Shown piece after piece: positions 23,863 to 31,344 of a DNA stretch of 64,000 bases. The notes beneath the pieces were generated by a model that saw nothing but the letters and a program-made list of their open reading frames with translations, was not told the origin of the DNA and searched no databases. This DNA comes from Actinomadura macrotermitis. GTDB taxonomy: Bacteria; Actinomycetota; Actinomycetes; Streptosporangiales; Streptosporangiaceae. Position 1 is the first letter of the stretch. Every line of letters starts with the position of its first letter. A program made the translations under genes and the position numbers. Location: the NCBI RefSeq assembly GCF_009604375.1, contig NZ_WEGH01000002.1, positions 186,001 to 250,000 of the forward strand, given 5' to 3'.

Positions 23863-24603
23863 TCACCGCTGTACGGGCGCGGTCAGGCCGGCGCCCTCCA
23901 GGGCGTAGACGGCGTAGGCCTGGCGGATCACCGGCAGGGCCACGTTGCGGACCCGGACGCCGCCCGGGGTGGCGCCCTTCTCGGTGCCCATGTGGGCGTG
24001 GCCGTGCACGGCCAGCGCGACGCCGCCGGCGTCGATCGCCTCGGCCATCAGGTAGCTGCCGAGGAACGGGAAGATCTCCGGCGGCTCGCCGGCCAGGGTG
24101 TCGGCGGTCGGCGAGTAGTGCGTGAGGGCGATCCGCACGTCGCAGTCCAGGGCGAGCAGCGCCGCGCCGAGCCGGCCGGAGAACTCCTTGGTGTGGGCGA
24201 CGAACTCCTTCATCACCGGCTCGCCGAAGTCGCTGGCGCAGCGCCCGGCGAAGCCGCCGCCGAAGCCCTTGCCGCCCGCGACGCCGAGCCGGATGCCTCC
24301 GCACTCCAGGACCGTGCCGTCGCCCTCCAGGACGGTGATGCCGGCCTCGCGCAGCACCTCGGTGATGCCGTCCTGCTCGTCGGAGTGGTAGTCGTGGTTG
24401 CCCAGCACGGCGATGACGGGCACGCCGACGTCCCGCAGCTCGCCGGCCACGACCCGCCCCTCCGCGACGGTGCCGTGCCGGGTGAGGTCCCCGGCGACCA
24501 GCAGCACGTCGGCCTGCTCCGGCAGCGCGCCCAGCCGCTCCCGATAAGTCCCGGCCGCCTTGTGGCCGAGATGCAGGTCCCCCGCGGCGGCGACGCGGAT
24601 CAC
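23863..24603 (-). CDS. Calcineurin-like metallophosphoesterase
   Basis: This 246-residue phosphoesterase shows all five metal-binding blocks: AAAGDLHLGH, VLLVAGDLTRHG, AVLGNHDYHSDE, IALTHYSP and LAVHGHAHMGTEKG. Family members hydrolyse phosphomonoesters or diesters with a di-metal centre. It starts at GTG 24603, which overlaps the TGA of a 58-codon gene by four bases; that gene in turn overlaps a nucleotidyltransferase gene. The three-gene coupling suggests a shared job, for example nucleotide or tRNA end modification and its reversal, but this is inference. Confidence 0.93.
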   Translation of the reverse strand: MIRVAAAGDLHLGHKAAGTYRERLGALPEQADVLLVAGDLTRHGTVAEGRVVAGELRDVGVPVIAVLGNHDYHSDEQDGITEVLREAGITVLEGDGTVLECGGIRLGVAGGKGFGGGFAGRCASDFGEPVMKEFVAHTKEFSGRLGAALLALDCDVRIALTHYSPTADTLAGEPPEIFPFLGSYLMAEAIDAGGVALAVHGHAHMGTEKGATPGGVRVRNVALPVIRQAYAVYALEGAGLTAPVQR

Positions 24604-24776
24604 GAGAGCCTCTCCTCTCCCTCGGGGGCCCGCACCGGGACGACCGGCACCTCGTTGCGGCCCTCCGCCGCGACCGCGGCGATCTCCCGGCGGCGCTCCG
24701 CGGTCCCCGCCTCTCCGCGCACGTCCGCCCGCAAGACGAGCCGCTCCTGGACATGGGCGGCCAGGTACTGCGTCAC
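24600..24776 (-). CDS. Small protein (58 aa) linking nucleotidyltransferase and phosphoesterase genes
   Basis: A 58-codon gene reads GTG 24776 to TGA 24600-24602: MTQYLAAHVQERLVLRADV..AERRREIAAVAAEGRNEVPVV. It overlaps the upstream gene's stop (GTGA) and the downstream gene's start (GTGA), with GGGGGAG eight bases before its GTG. The product is mostly one long charged helix (EAGTAERRREIAAVAAEG). The double overlap is hard to explain unless it is translated. No family is recognised; an adaptor or regulator of its neighbours is possible. Confidence 0.65.
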   Translation of the reverse strand: MTQYLAAHVQERLVLRADVRGEAGTAERRREIAAVAAEGRNEVPVVPVRAPEGEERLS

Positions 24777-25930
24777 AAGAACTCCCCCTCGATCACTTCG
24801 AGCCGCGCCAGCAGGGTCAAGAAAGCGTAGGCGTACGGCGACCCGGCGGTCCGCACGGCCACGTGCGGCCAGTCGACCTGCTCGCGCAGCGCCCGGCAGA
24901 GCGGCAGCACGGAGCTGAAGTCGCAGGCGGTCTCGGTGAACGCCAGCAGCCTCATGATCACCAGGTCGTCCGCGGGCAGCACCGGCATGAGCACCCCCGC
25001 CACGTTCAGCTCCTCGGCCCGGCCGAGCAGCGCGGCCTCCACCGGCCGCCCGGACGGCGCGTAGATCAGGTCGATCAGCCGGTCGCCGTCGTAGACCTTG
25101 GCCAGCCAGTTCTCCGGGCAGTCCTGCCGCCGCATCCCGGCCGCGACCAGCGCCCGCACCGCCCGCTCCACGTCCTGCTCGAACAGCACGAAGTCCACAT
25201 CGTGCACCGACGGCGCCGCACCCCGCGCATACGCGGCGAACCCACCCGCCAGCGCGAACCGCACCTCCGCCTCCCCCAACGCGGCAGCGGCCCGCTTGAG
25301 CGTCCCCAGCAACCCTTCGACCCCGCCCCCGCCCTCCGACGCCGCAACTGGGACCGGCGGCAGTCTCTCGGCGCCAGCCGCCATGCCCCCGGCCAGCGGC
25401 ATGCCAGCAACTGACGTACTGGACGCCGGCGTTCCAGACACCGCGGGCACCTCGGCACCGGTCACCCTGGCTCCTGCCAGCGGCATACCGACGGCCGGCG
25501 TGCCGGGCGTCGTGGCTTCGGGCACCGCGCCTGGGGTCAGCGGCAGCCCCTCAGTAGCAGCCGCTCTGGTTCCGGCCAATGGCATGCCGGCCGACGCCGT
25601 GTTCAACGCCGACGCGCTGGGCGTCGAGGCCTCGGGCGCCGAGGCCGAGGTCGGCGGCGGTACCTCGGCATCGGTCACCCTGGCTCCGGCCAGCGGCATG
25701 CCGACGGCTGACGTGTTGGGCGTCGTGGCTTCGGGCACCGCGGCTGGGGTCGGCGGCGGTGCCTCGGTAGCGGCCGCTCTGGTTTCGGGCGGCGGCATGC
25801 CGGCCGACGTCGTGCCCGGCGGCGGCGCGCTGGGTGTCGTGGCCTCGGGCGCCGGTGTTCCGGGCGCCGGGGCCGGGATCGGCGGTCGCTGTTCGGCGCC
25901 GGTCGTCGTGGTTCCGGTCTGGGCGTCCAC
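24773..25930 (-). CDS. Nucleotidyltransferase-domain protein with a repetitive N-terminal tail
   Basis: This 385-residue protein starts at GTG 25930. Residues 20-200 are low-complexity Pro/Ala/Thr repeats in five units of 28-37 residues, each centred on AxxGMPLAG. Residues 205-385 form a nucleotidyltransferase fold: FALAGGFAAYARG, then SVHDVDFVLFEQD with the two catalytic acids, then DGDRLIDLIYAPSG. This is the MNT/AbiEii-like group that handles nucleotides on RNA or protein targets. The gene heads an operon with a 58-residue protein and a metallophosphoesterase, all overlapping. The repeat tail is unusual for this family and looks recently expanded. Confidence 0.75.
   Translation of the reverse strand: MDAQTGTTTTGAEQRPPIPAPAPGTPAPEATTPSAPPPGTTSAGMPPPETRAAATEAPPPTPAAVPEATTPNTSAVGMPLAGARVTDAEVPPPTSASAPEASTPSASALNTASAGMPLAGTRAAATEGLPLTPGAVPEATTPGTPAVGMPLAGARVTGAEVPAVSGTPASSTSVAGMPLAGGMAAGAERLPPVPVAASEGGGGVEGLLGTLKRAAAALGEAEVRFALAGGFAAYARGAAPSVHDVDFVLFEQDVERAVRALVAAGMRRQDCPENWLAKVYDGDRLIDLIYAPSGRPVEAALLGRAEELNVAGVLMPVLPADDLVIMRLLAFTETACDFSSVLPLCRALREQVDWPHVAVRTAGSPYAYAFLTLLARLEVIEGEFL
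25331..25873 (-). repeat. Coding tandem repeats in the nucleotidyltransferase gene
   Basis: Five imperfect units of 84-111 bp, each containing the codons for GMPLAG (or GMPPPE), repeat at residues 45, 78, 115, 149 and 177. Units 2 and 4 and units 1 and 3 are most alike (GARVTDAEV/GARVTGAEV; TRAAATE in both), which points to duplication of a two-unit block. Confidence 0.75.
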
Positions 25931-25987
25931 GCCACCCCCGTGTCGTTCGCTCTCGGTCGCCGTGCTCGGTACCCGCGGGAGGCGGGG

Positions 25988-26299
25988 TCATTCCACGGGT
26001 GTTCGCCGGATCACCGCCGTGCCGCGGTCGAGGTCGACCCGGTGCGGCGGTGCCCCGTCGCGCTCTGTCTCCTTCTTGATCAGCGAGTGCCGCCGCTCCT
26101 TCAGTTCATGGTGCTTGGTGGGGCTGTAGAAGACCTCCAGCGTCTCTACAGCGACCGCCGACACCGCGCGTCCGCTCGGGTCGCGCATCCAGGGCAGCTT
26201 CCAACGGCGGTTGGCCCACAGGCCCAGCCGGTCGATCAGGGCGAACGCGAGCAGGCCGAGGACCAGCCCGGGGATCGTCAGGAACGCGATGGCGGCCAC
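25988..26299 (-). CDS. Small membrane protein, DUF6191-like
   Basis: About 103 residues from GTG 26299; the frame is open to 26455, but longer starts would overlap the divergent gene. It opens straight into a membrane helix (AAIAFLTIPGLVLGLLAFALI), followed by a basic cytoplasmic part with ETLEVFYSPTKHHELKERRHSLIKKETE and a conserved tail VDLDRGTAVIRR. The FYSPTKHHELKERRHSL block is a recurring actinobacterial signature that I associate with DUF6191. Function is unknown. The gene is divergent from a second small membrane protein and lies upstream of the nucleotidyltransferase operon. Confidence 0.6.
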   Translation of the reverse strand: MAAIAFLTIPGLVLGLLAFALIDRLGLWANRRWKLPWMRDPSGRAVSAVAVETLEVFYSPTKHHELKERRHSLIKKETERDGAPPHRVDLDRGTAVIRRTPVE

Positions 26300-26447
26300 G
26301 CCGGGCCAACGGACGCCCGGCTGCCCGCGTTCCTTCCAAGCGGGGGCGGGTGCGGCTCCAAGTCGCTTGTTAGTGAGCGCCAAGTGCCCGGTCCGAGAGT
26401 GGTCATCAGCACCGCCCCCACGATCGCACCGCCCCTTGGAGAAGATC

Positions 26448-26819
26448 ATGCTCACCGTCTCGGCCTACGGGCTGGCCGTCGCGCTCAACCTGCTCATCGC
26501 CTTCATCGGCCTGCGGTTCCTGCTGGTGCCCCGGCCGGCCGCCGCCGGGTACGGGGTGCCCGCCAAGCAGGACGGTGACGCCGCCTATCTGACGATCAAG
26601 GGGCTGCGCGACCTCACCTACGGCGTCATGGGCCTGGCCCTGACCGCGTTCGCCGGGGCCCACGCCGTCGGCTGGTTCATGCTGGTCGTCGCGCTGGTTC
26701 CGCTCGGCGACACCCTCATCGTGCTGCGCCACGGCGGCACCAAGGCCGTGGCGTTCGGCATCCACTTCGCGACCGCCGTGGTCGTGCTCATCAGCGCCGC
26801 GCTGATGTTCGCCCTCTGA
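26448..26819 (+). CDS. Four-helix membrane protein, DUF4267-like
   Basis: This 123-residue protein starts at ATG 26448 with GGAG seven bases upstream. It has four hydrophobic helices (LNLLIAFIGLRFLLVP; GLALTAFAG; WFMLVVALVPLGDTLIVL; FATAVVVLISAALMF) and the conserved KGLRDLTYGVM loop. The pattern matches DUF4267, small membrane proteins often placed next to oxidoreductases or TetR regulators. A cupin gene follows after 18 bp on the same strand, so the two form an operon. Function is not known. Confidence 0.7.
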   Translation: MLTVSAYGLAVALNLLIAFIGLRFLLVPRPAAAGYGVPAKQDGDAAYLTIKGLRDLTYGVMGLALTAFAGAHAVGWFMLVVALVPLGDTLIVLRHGGTKAVAFGIHFATAVVVLISAALMFAL

Positions 26820-26837
26820 CCGAGCAAGGAGCCTCAG

Positions 26838-27332
26838 ATGTCTCTCGTCGTACCGGGTTTCCAGGAGTCCGTCGTCGTCCGTTCCGCGCAGGCCGAAGTG
26901 ATCGGGCAGGCCCCGACCACGGTCCGGCTGCTGGTCGACAGTGATGCGACCGGCGGCGCGCTGTCCACCCAGCGGGTCACCCTCAGCGGTGGCGCCAACG
27001 GCGCCAACCCGCACCACCACGCCAAGTCCGCCGAGCTGTTCTACATGCTGGACGGCACCGCCCAGCTGCTGTCCGGCGAGCAGGTCGTCACCGCCGAGCG
27101 CGGCGATCTGGTCATCGTCCCGCCCGGCCTGCAGCACGCCTTCGCGGCCGCACCGGGTGAGGACGCCGACATCCTCATCGTCATCACCCCGGGTGTGCAG
27201 CGGTTCGAGTACTTCCGGCATCTGGAGCGCATCGCCTACGGCAAGGCGGCGCCGGAGAGCCTCCTGGAGGTCCAGGAGCTGTACGACACCTACTTCGGCT
27301 CCAGCGGGGTCTGGAGCGACGCCAGGGCGTGA
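26838..27332 (+). CDS. Cupin-domain protein
   Basis: This 164-residue protein has a single cupin barrel with both motifs: GANPHHHAKSAELFYMLDGTAQL (motif 1, three His and a Glu as metal ligands) and GDLVIVPPGLQHAFAA (motif 2, final His). The ligands for an Fe or Mn centre are complete, so dioxygenase or isomerase activity is possible; many such proteins are only sensors. AAGGAG precedes the start at the usual distance. It is co-transcribed with the DUF4267-like membrane protein. The C-terminal helix (FRHLERIAYGKAAPESL) is seen in quercetinase-like cupins. The substrate is unknown. Confidence 0.87.
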   Translation: MSLVVPGFQESVVVRSAQAEVIGQAPTTVRLLVDSDATGGALSTQRVTLSGGANGANPHHHAKSAELFYMLDGTAQLLSGEQVVTAERGDLVIVPPGLQHAFAAAPGEDADILIVITPGVQRFEYFRHLERIAYGKAAPESLLEVQELYDTYFGSSGVWSDARA

Positions 27333-27376
27333 GTTCCGCCCGGAGCCGTGCACGCGGCTCCGGGCGGACGGCTGTC

Positions 27377-27772
27377 TCAGCAGTCGATCAGGTCCGGCGA
27401 CTGGTTGAGCAGCTGCGCGCGCGGCGAGACGAACACCGCGTGCCGTTCGGCGGTGCCCGCCGCGCCGGGCGCGAAGGCGGCCAGGCGGTGGCAGTTCTGG
27501 AACGCCAGCACGACCCCGAAGTGCCGTTCCAGGGCGCCGCGCATGGCGTCGCTGGCGAGGACGCGCAGCAGTTCGCCCCGGGAGCGCTCGTCCGGCGGCG
27601 GGGTCTGGTTGTCGGCGAAGCCGGCGTCGCCGGCGCGCATCCGCTGGACGACGTCGCTCACCACCGACCAGGCGTAGGGCAGCGACTCACGGATGCAGGC
27701 GACGAAGGCGGCGTCGTCCACCTGGTCGCGGCGGGCGAGCTCGAGGAGGCGGTCGTCGACGGTCAGGGACAT
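27377..27772 (-). CDS. SCO5389-family protein
   Basis: This 131-residue protein starts at ATG 27772 with AAGGAAG upstream. It aligns in memory with the actinobacterial SCO5389 family: MSLTVDDRLLELARRDQVDDAAFV, then FADNQTPPPDE, ALERHFGVVLAFQNCHRLAAF and the invariant ending LLNQSPDLIDC. The family has no known biochemical function. A 15-bp sequence close to the Zur/Fur consensus lies 39 bp upstream, so metal control is possible. The gene is convergent with the cupin gene and stands in front of a GH1 gene on the same strand. Confidence 0.8.
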   Translation of the reverse strand: MSLTVDDRLLELARRDQVDDAAFVACIRESLPYAWSVVSDVVQRMRAGDAGFADNQTPPPDERSRGELLRVLASDAMRGALERHFGVVLAFQNCHRLAAFAPGAAGTAERHAVFVSPRAQLLNQSPDLIDC

Positions 27773-27810
27773 GGCGTCTTCCTTCCGGTGGCTGAGACCC
27801 CAGACTCGCA

Positions 27811-27825
27811 TGGAAATGGTTTTCA
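27811..27825. promoter_or_regulatory. Zur/Fur-like box upstream of the SCO5389-family gene
   Basis: TGGAAATGGTTTTCA fits the actinobacterial Zur pattern TGRAAATnRTTTTCA at every fixed position. It lies 39 bp before the start codon of the SCO5389-family gene, where a repressor would cover the promoter. Confidence 0.55.
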
Positions 27826-27860
27826 TTCCAGTCGGACGAACCGGGAGCGTCCACCACACG

Positions 27861-29186
27861 TCACGGCGCGGGCGGTGCCGGCGGCCGGGCCAGACAGGTC
27901 GCGACCGGGTCCTCCACCGAGCACCAGCCCGGCCGCTGCTTCGGCACGTACCCGGACGGCACGCCCCGGTTCGCGATGATCGACCGGTAGGCGGCGACCC
28001 CGTCGGTCGGCCGGCGGGTGAGCTTCGGGTCCTTCAGCACGTCCACGGTGTAGAGGCCGAAGCGGGGACGGTAGCTGCCCCACTCGTAGTTGTCGGTGAG
28101 GCTCCAGTGGTTGTAGCCCATCACCTTGACGCCGTCGGCGATCGCGCGCTGGATCCAGTAGACGTGGTCGCGCAGATGGTCGGCGCGGGTGTAGCCGTCC
28201 GCGCGCGCTTTGCCGTTGTCGGTCGGCATGCCGTTCTCGACGATGTAGACCGGCAGCCTGGGCAGCCGCCGCTGGTAGTTCCTCAGGACGTAATAGAGCC
28301 CCTCGGGCTCGGGGTCGATCCGCCAGAACTCCCCGGTGAGGGAGTGCACCGCCGTGGTGTTCTCCAGGTTGGCGCCGTAGTAGTAGTCGACCCCGATGAA
28401 GTCGATCTTGTCGGTGATCTGGTTGAACAGGGCGGCGTCGAACAGCCCGTTGAGGACCGAGCCGTAGGCGACGTTGCTGGTGACCGGGGCGCCCGGGTCG
28501 ACCCGGTGGATCATGTCGTAGGCGGCGCGGTGCGTCCGCAGCAGCGCGTCCCGCATGGTGGCGAGCTGCGCCGGGCTCATCGGGCGGGCGCGCAGCTCGT
28601 GGTAGAGGTGCTGGCTCGCCTCGTTGAAGGTGATCCAGATGACGCCCTGCCCCTTGTAGCGGTCCACCAGGAAGCGGGCGTTGCGCAGCCAGTCCGGGCC
28701 GGTGCGCGGGTCGTCCCAGCCGCCGCGGTCCGCGATCCAGCCGGGGTACACCCAGTGGTCCAGGGTGAGCATCGGGCGCATGCCGGCGGCGCGGACGCGG
28801 CGCACGACGTCGTCGTAGTACGCCAGCTCGCGCGGGTCGCGGACGCCCCGGCGCGGCTCGATCCGGGCCCATTCGAGCGAGGTGCGGAAGACCTTCACGC
28901 CGAGCCCCTTGGCGAGGGCGATGTCCTGCGGGTAGCGGTGCCGGAAGTCGACCGAGTCCTTGTAGGGGTCGGTGACGCCGGTGGCCTTCCTGGCGACGTA
29001 GCGGGTCCAGTTGCTGTCAGGGAAGGACCCTTCGGACTGGAATCCCGAGGTCGCCACCCCCCACAGGAATCCGGGCGGGATCGCGGGGCGGGCGGCGGCC
29101 GCGGGGAGCGCCTGGAACAGCGCGGCGACGAGGACGAGAGCGGACAGGACGGGTGCGGTGCGCGGGCTGTGGCCCCTTCCGGACAC
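27861..29186 (-). CDS. Secreted glycoside hydrolase family 1 (beta-glucosidase-like)
   Basis: The product is 441 residues from GTG 29186, with GAGGGAGG five bases upstream. A signal peptide (TAPVLSALVLVAALFQALPAAAA) precedes the GH1 barrel. The acid/base Glu is in WITFNEASQHLY (about residue 189; the usual NEP is NEA) and the nucleophile Glu is in VYIVENGMPTD (about residue 316). FLWGVATSGFQSEG and the aglycone-site Trp in YNHWSLTDNYEWGSY are also family marks. Most bacterial GH1 enzymes are cytoplasmic, so secretion is of note. It would cleave beta-glycosides outside the cell. It is a single gene. Confidence 0.92.
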   Translation of the reverse strand: MSGRGHSPRTAPVLSALVLVAALFQALPAAAARPAIPPGFLWGVATSGFQSEGSFPDSNWTRYVARKATGVTDPYKDSVDFRHRYPQDIALAKGLGVKVFRTSLEWARIEPRRGVRDPRELAYYDDVVRRVRAAGMRPMLTLDHWVYPGWIADRGGWDDPRTGPDWLRNARFLVDRYKGQGVIWITFNEASQHLYHELRARPMSPAQLATMRDALLRTHRAAYDMIHRVDPGAPVTSNVAYGSVLNGLFDAALFNQITDKIDFIGVDYYYGANLENTTAVHSLTGEFWRIDPEPEGLYYVLRNYQRRLPRLPVYIVENGMPTDNGKARADGYTRADHLRDHVYWIQRAIADGVKVMGYNHWSLTDNYEWGSYRPRFGLYTVDVLKDPKLTRRPTDGVAAYRSIIANRGVPSGYVPKQRPGWCSVEDPVATCLARPPAPPAP

Positions 29187-29359
29187 CGGGCCTCCCTCTG
29201 CCGTGGGGGTAATTCGGATAACAGGCGCGAAAGGGGACGCTGTCAATCCGTGCGGCGTGTCCGGTTCCGGTAACCGGCCGCTACCCGGGCACCGGTTTGA
29301 GTAGCGGGCTCCGCTCTCCTACTCAGGAGCCGGAATGTGATCCGGCGCACACTCGCCGC

Positions 29360-29656
29360 ATGAACGCACTCACCCAGCTCAGGGGCACGACGGCCTTCTT
29401 CGTCCAGGCGATCATCTCGTTCGTCATCTCGTTCGGCGCGATCGCGGCGGGCATCGCGCTCCTGCCCGCGCCCGTGTGGATCCGCGCCTTCCTGGCGCTC
29501 GGCATGCTCTACGTCACGACGTCGACCTTCACGCTCGCCAAGTGCGTGCGGGACCGCCAGGAGGCCGCCCTGCGGCCGGGCCCCGGCGGCCCCGCGGGGG
29601 CGCCGCTGCCGCCCGGCGCGCCGTTCACGGAGGCCGCGGGCGGCTCGTGGAGCTGA
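29360..29656 (+). CDS. YiaA/YiaB-family inner membrane protein
   Basis: A 98-residue protein from ATG 29360. Two close membrane helices (FFVQAIISFVISFGAIAAGIALLP and RAFLALGMLYVTTSTFTLAKCVRD) form the yiaAB two-helix unit, including the VTTSTFTLAKCVRD signature. The tail is Gly/Pro-rich and carries no motif. These proteins are small integral membrane proteins of unknown function linked to stress. No ribosome site is obvious, so a leaderless message is possible. It is followed by a factor-independent terminator. Confidence 0.8.
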   Translation: MNALTQLRGTTAFFVQAIISFVISFGAIAAGIALLPAPVWIRAFLALGMLYVTTSTFTLAKCVRDRQEAALRPGPGGPAGAPLPPGAPFTEAAGGSWS

Positions 29657-29746
29657 CCGCCCGTGATCGCGGTGACACTTTCGTGATCGGCCCTATCGGG
29701 CCGCGGGACGCGCCCCGGAAGGGGGGCGCGAGGAAGAGGGAACAAC

Positions 29747-29772
29747 GGCGTCCGCTCCGGCGGGCGCCTTTT
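29747..29772 (+). terminator. Terminator after yiaA-like gene
   Basis: GGCGTCCGC and GCGGGCGCC pair around TCCG with one G-T pair, followed by TTTT. A second hairpin (GCGCCCC/GGGGCGC, 29710-29729) stands just before it. Confidence 0.65.
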
Positions 29773-29848
29773 CCGTTACCGCCGAACACCCTCCGTGAAT
29801 CCGGACAATCCACCATCAAAGACCAGAGAAGACGCCTCGGCCGACGAT

Positions 29849-29864
29849 TGTGTGCGGCATCACA
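29849..29864. promoter_or_regulatory. Crp-like site upstream of first NlpC/P60 gene
   Basis: TGTGTGCGGCATCACA matches the actinobacterial Crp/GlxR consensus TGTGA-N6-TCACA with a single change (A to T in the fifth base). It lies about 390 bp before the coding start, leaving room for a long leader. Confidence 0.6.
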
Positions 29865-30110
29865 AATCGGTAAACACCCTTCTGGATTGATCAGCTGATA
29901 TCACGCACCGTAATCACCCTTTCCATGATCACAGGGCGGTCAACTGCGCCGTTCCGATTGCCGTTCCCGGCCCGGCGTGGTTAGCGTGAGCGCCGTTCGT
30001 GGCGAAGGGGCCGCGGACACACCGAACAAAGTCCTGCCACCGTTCCGGCACCCCGCCATGGGCCGGGACGGCGCGCCGCAGCCCGGCGCGCGACCGGCGG
30101 GACGGCCTCG

Positions 30111-30133
30111 TCCATGCAGACCAGAGGCATGGA
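30111..30133 (+). ncRNA. Conserved leader hairpin (copy 1) before NlpC/P60 gene
   Basis: TCCATGC pairs with GCATGGA around a 9-base loop beginning AG and ending GAG, followed by GCCGG. The leader of the second NlpC gene has the same element with a compensated base pair. Together with CGAACCC further down it recalls ydaO-type c-di-AMP leaders that precede cell-wall hydrolase genes in actinobacteria, but the full ydaO core was not matched. Confidence 0.45.
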
Positions 30134-30253
30134 GCCGGGTGCGCGCGCCCGCCGGGGGAACTCCCCGGCACGACACGCTCAGCCCAGCCGAACCCTCCTG
30201 AAACCCCGCACTTCGGCTGCCCGGTCGGCAAATCGGCAACATTAGGAGAAATC

Positions 30254-30805
30254 CTGAACGGCATCCGCACCCCCCTTACCCCCAGGCTGCTTCTGAGCGG
30301 CCTCACGGCCGGCTCGGCCGCCCTCACCGGCGTGGTCGTCCTGCCGGTCGCCCCCGCCCACGCGGCCGCGGCGCCCGTCCGCGCGGCCGCCGCCCCCGTG
30401 GCCGCGACCAGCATCAGCGCGTCGCGGAAGGCCAGGCAGAAGGCCCGTGCGAGGGCCGCCGTCCGGTACGCCTACAAGCAGATCGGCGACCCCTACCGCT
30501 ACGGCGGCACCGGCCCGGGCTCCTGGGACTGCTCCGGCCTGGCCGGCGGCTCCTGGCGCAAGGCCGGGGTCAAACTCCCCCGCACCACCCAGCAGATCTA
30601 CCGGGCCGTCAAGTACAAGGTGAGCTGGAAGGGCGCCGTCGCCGGTGACCTGCTCTTCTTCTACGGCGGCAAGAGCCATGTCGGGATCTACGTGGGCAAC
30701 GGCTACATGATCCACGCGTCCCGTTCCGGCCGCCCGGTCAAGAAGGTCAAGCTCGGCAGCTACTACAAGCGCAACTTCAGCGGCGCGGTCCGCCCCGGCT
30801 ACTGA
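30254..30805 (+). CDS. Secreted NlpC/P60 peptidoglycan endopeptidase (copy 1), CTG start
   Basis: The product is 183 residues. No ATG or GTG fits the signal peptide: the frame's good ribosome site AGGAG (30244-30248) stands five bases before CTG 30254, giving LNGIRTPLTPRLLLSGLTAG with a Sec signal ending near APAHA. The mature enzyme is one NlpC/P60 domain of about 115 residues: Cys nucleophile in GSWDCSGLAGGSW, His in KSHVGIYVGNG and IHASRSG. It cleaves stem peptides in the wall. A basic spacer (SRKARQKARARAAVRY) precedes the domain. The paralogue 540 bp downstream has the same CTG and spacing. Crp-like site and long leader upstream. Confidence 0.9.
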   Translation: MNGIRTPLTPRLLLSGLTAGSAALTGVVVLPVAPAHAAAAPVRAAAAPVAATSISASRKARQKARARAAVRYAYKQIGDPYRYGGTGPGSWDCSGLAGGSWRKAGVKLPRTTQQIYRAVKYKVSWKGAVAGDLLFFYGGKSHVGIYVGNGYMIHASRSGRPVKKVKLGSYYKRNFSGAVRPGY

Positions 30806-30928
30806 CCGTGATCTCGCTCACCGGCCGGCACGGGCCCTGAAAAAGGGCCGTCCGGAGCCGCGATGCGCCCGGCGGGAGGACCTTCGTCCCCTTCCGGGCG
30901 CGCCGCGTTTCCGCCGTTCCCCGCAAAC

Positions 30929-30944
30929 TGTGAGCTAGATCACA
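30929..30944. promoter_or_regulatory. Perfect Crp-type site upstream of second NlpC/P60 gene
   Basis: TGTGAGCTAGATCACA is an exact TGTGA-N6-TCACA palindrome, about 400 bp before the coding start. The matching site in the same place upstream of copy 1 supports common cAMP-Crp control of both hydrolase genes. Confidence 0.75.
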
Positions 30945-31172
30945 TGAACCAGAAAAGGCGCGGATAACCGCAGGCAGCACGGGGCCCGTCCACTCCCCGC
31001 CGACCGCCCGGACCCGGGAAATCTCCCCTCAGATTTGCCAGATATCCCGGCTTATCGCTAGTTTCCTGCCGATCCACCGGCGCATGCCGCCACCCAGACA
31101 ACAGAACAGCACCATCGACGTGCGGCAGCGGTGATCTCCAGCCCTTCGCCACGCCCGCGTCGACATGCCGTG

Positions 31173-31195
31173 TCCGTGCAGCCATGAGGCACGGA
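31173..31195 (+). ncRNA. Conserved leader hairpin (copy 2) before NlpC/P60 gene
   Basis: TCCGTGC pairs with GCACGGA around a 9-base loop AG..GAG, then GCCGG. Relative to copy 1 the A-T pair has become G-C on both sides, so the stem is conserved by compensation. CCCGGTAGGCATCG further down (31315-31325) again recalls the ydaO 3' core. Confidence 0.45.
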
Positions 31196-31344
31196 GCCGG
31201 AACACGGCCGCGAGACCCGGTGCCTCCTCCCATGAGCGCCGCCGGAATCGGGCCGCCCGCGAGAACCCCCCGCAGCGCCGAGCGGTACCCCCGCTCGCGC
31301 CCGGGCTCGCCCGGTAGGCATCGCCAGCGAGTTCAGGAGTCGTC

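Noticed and set aside
29980..30240. Firm call of a ydaO c-di-AMP riboswitch
   Set aside because: Only the hairpin and fragments such as CGAACCC resemble it; the GGGGTGAATC-type core was not found, so it is reported only as a possible leader element.
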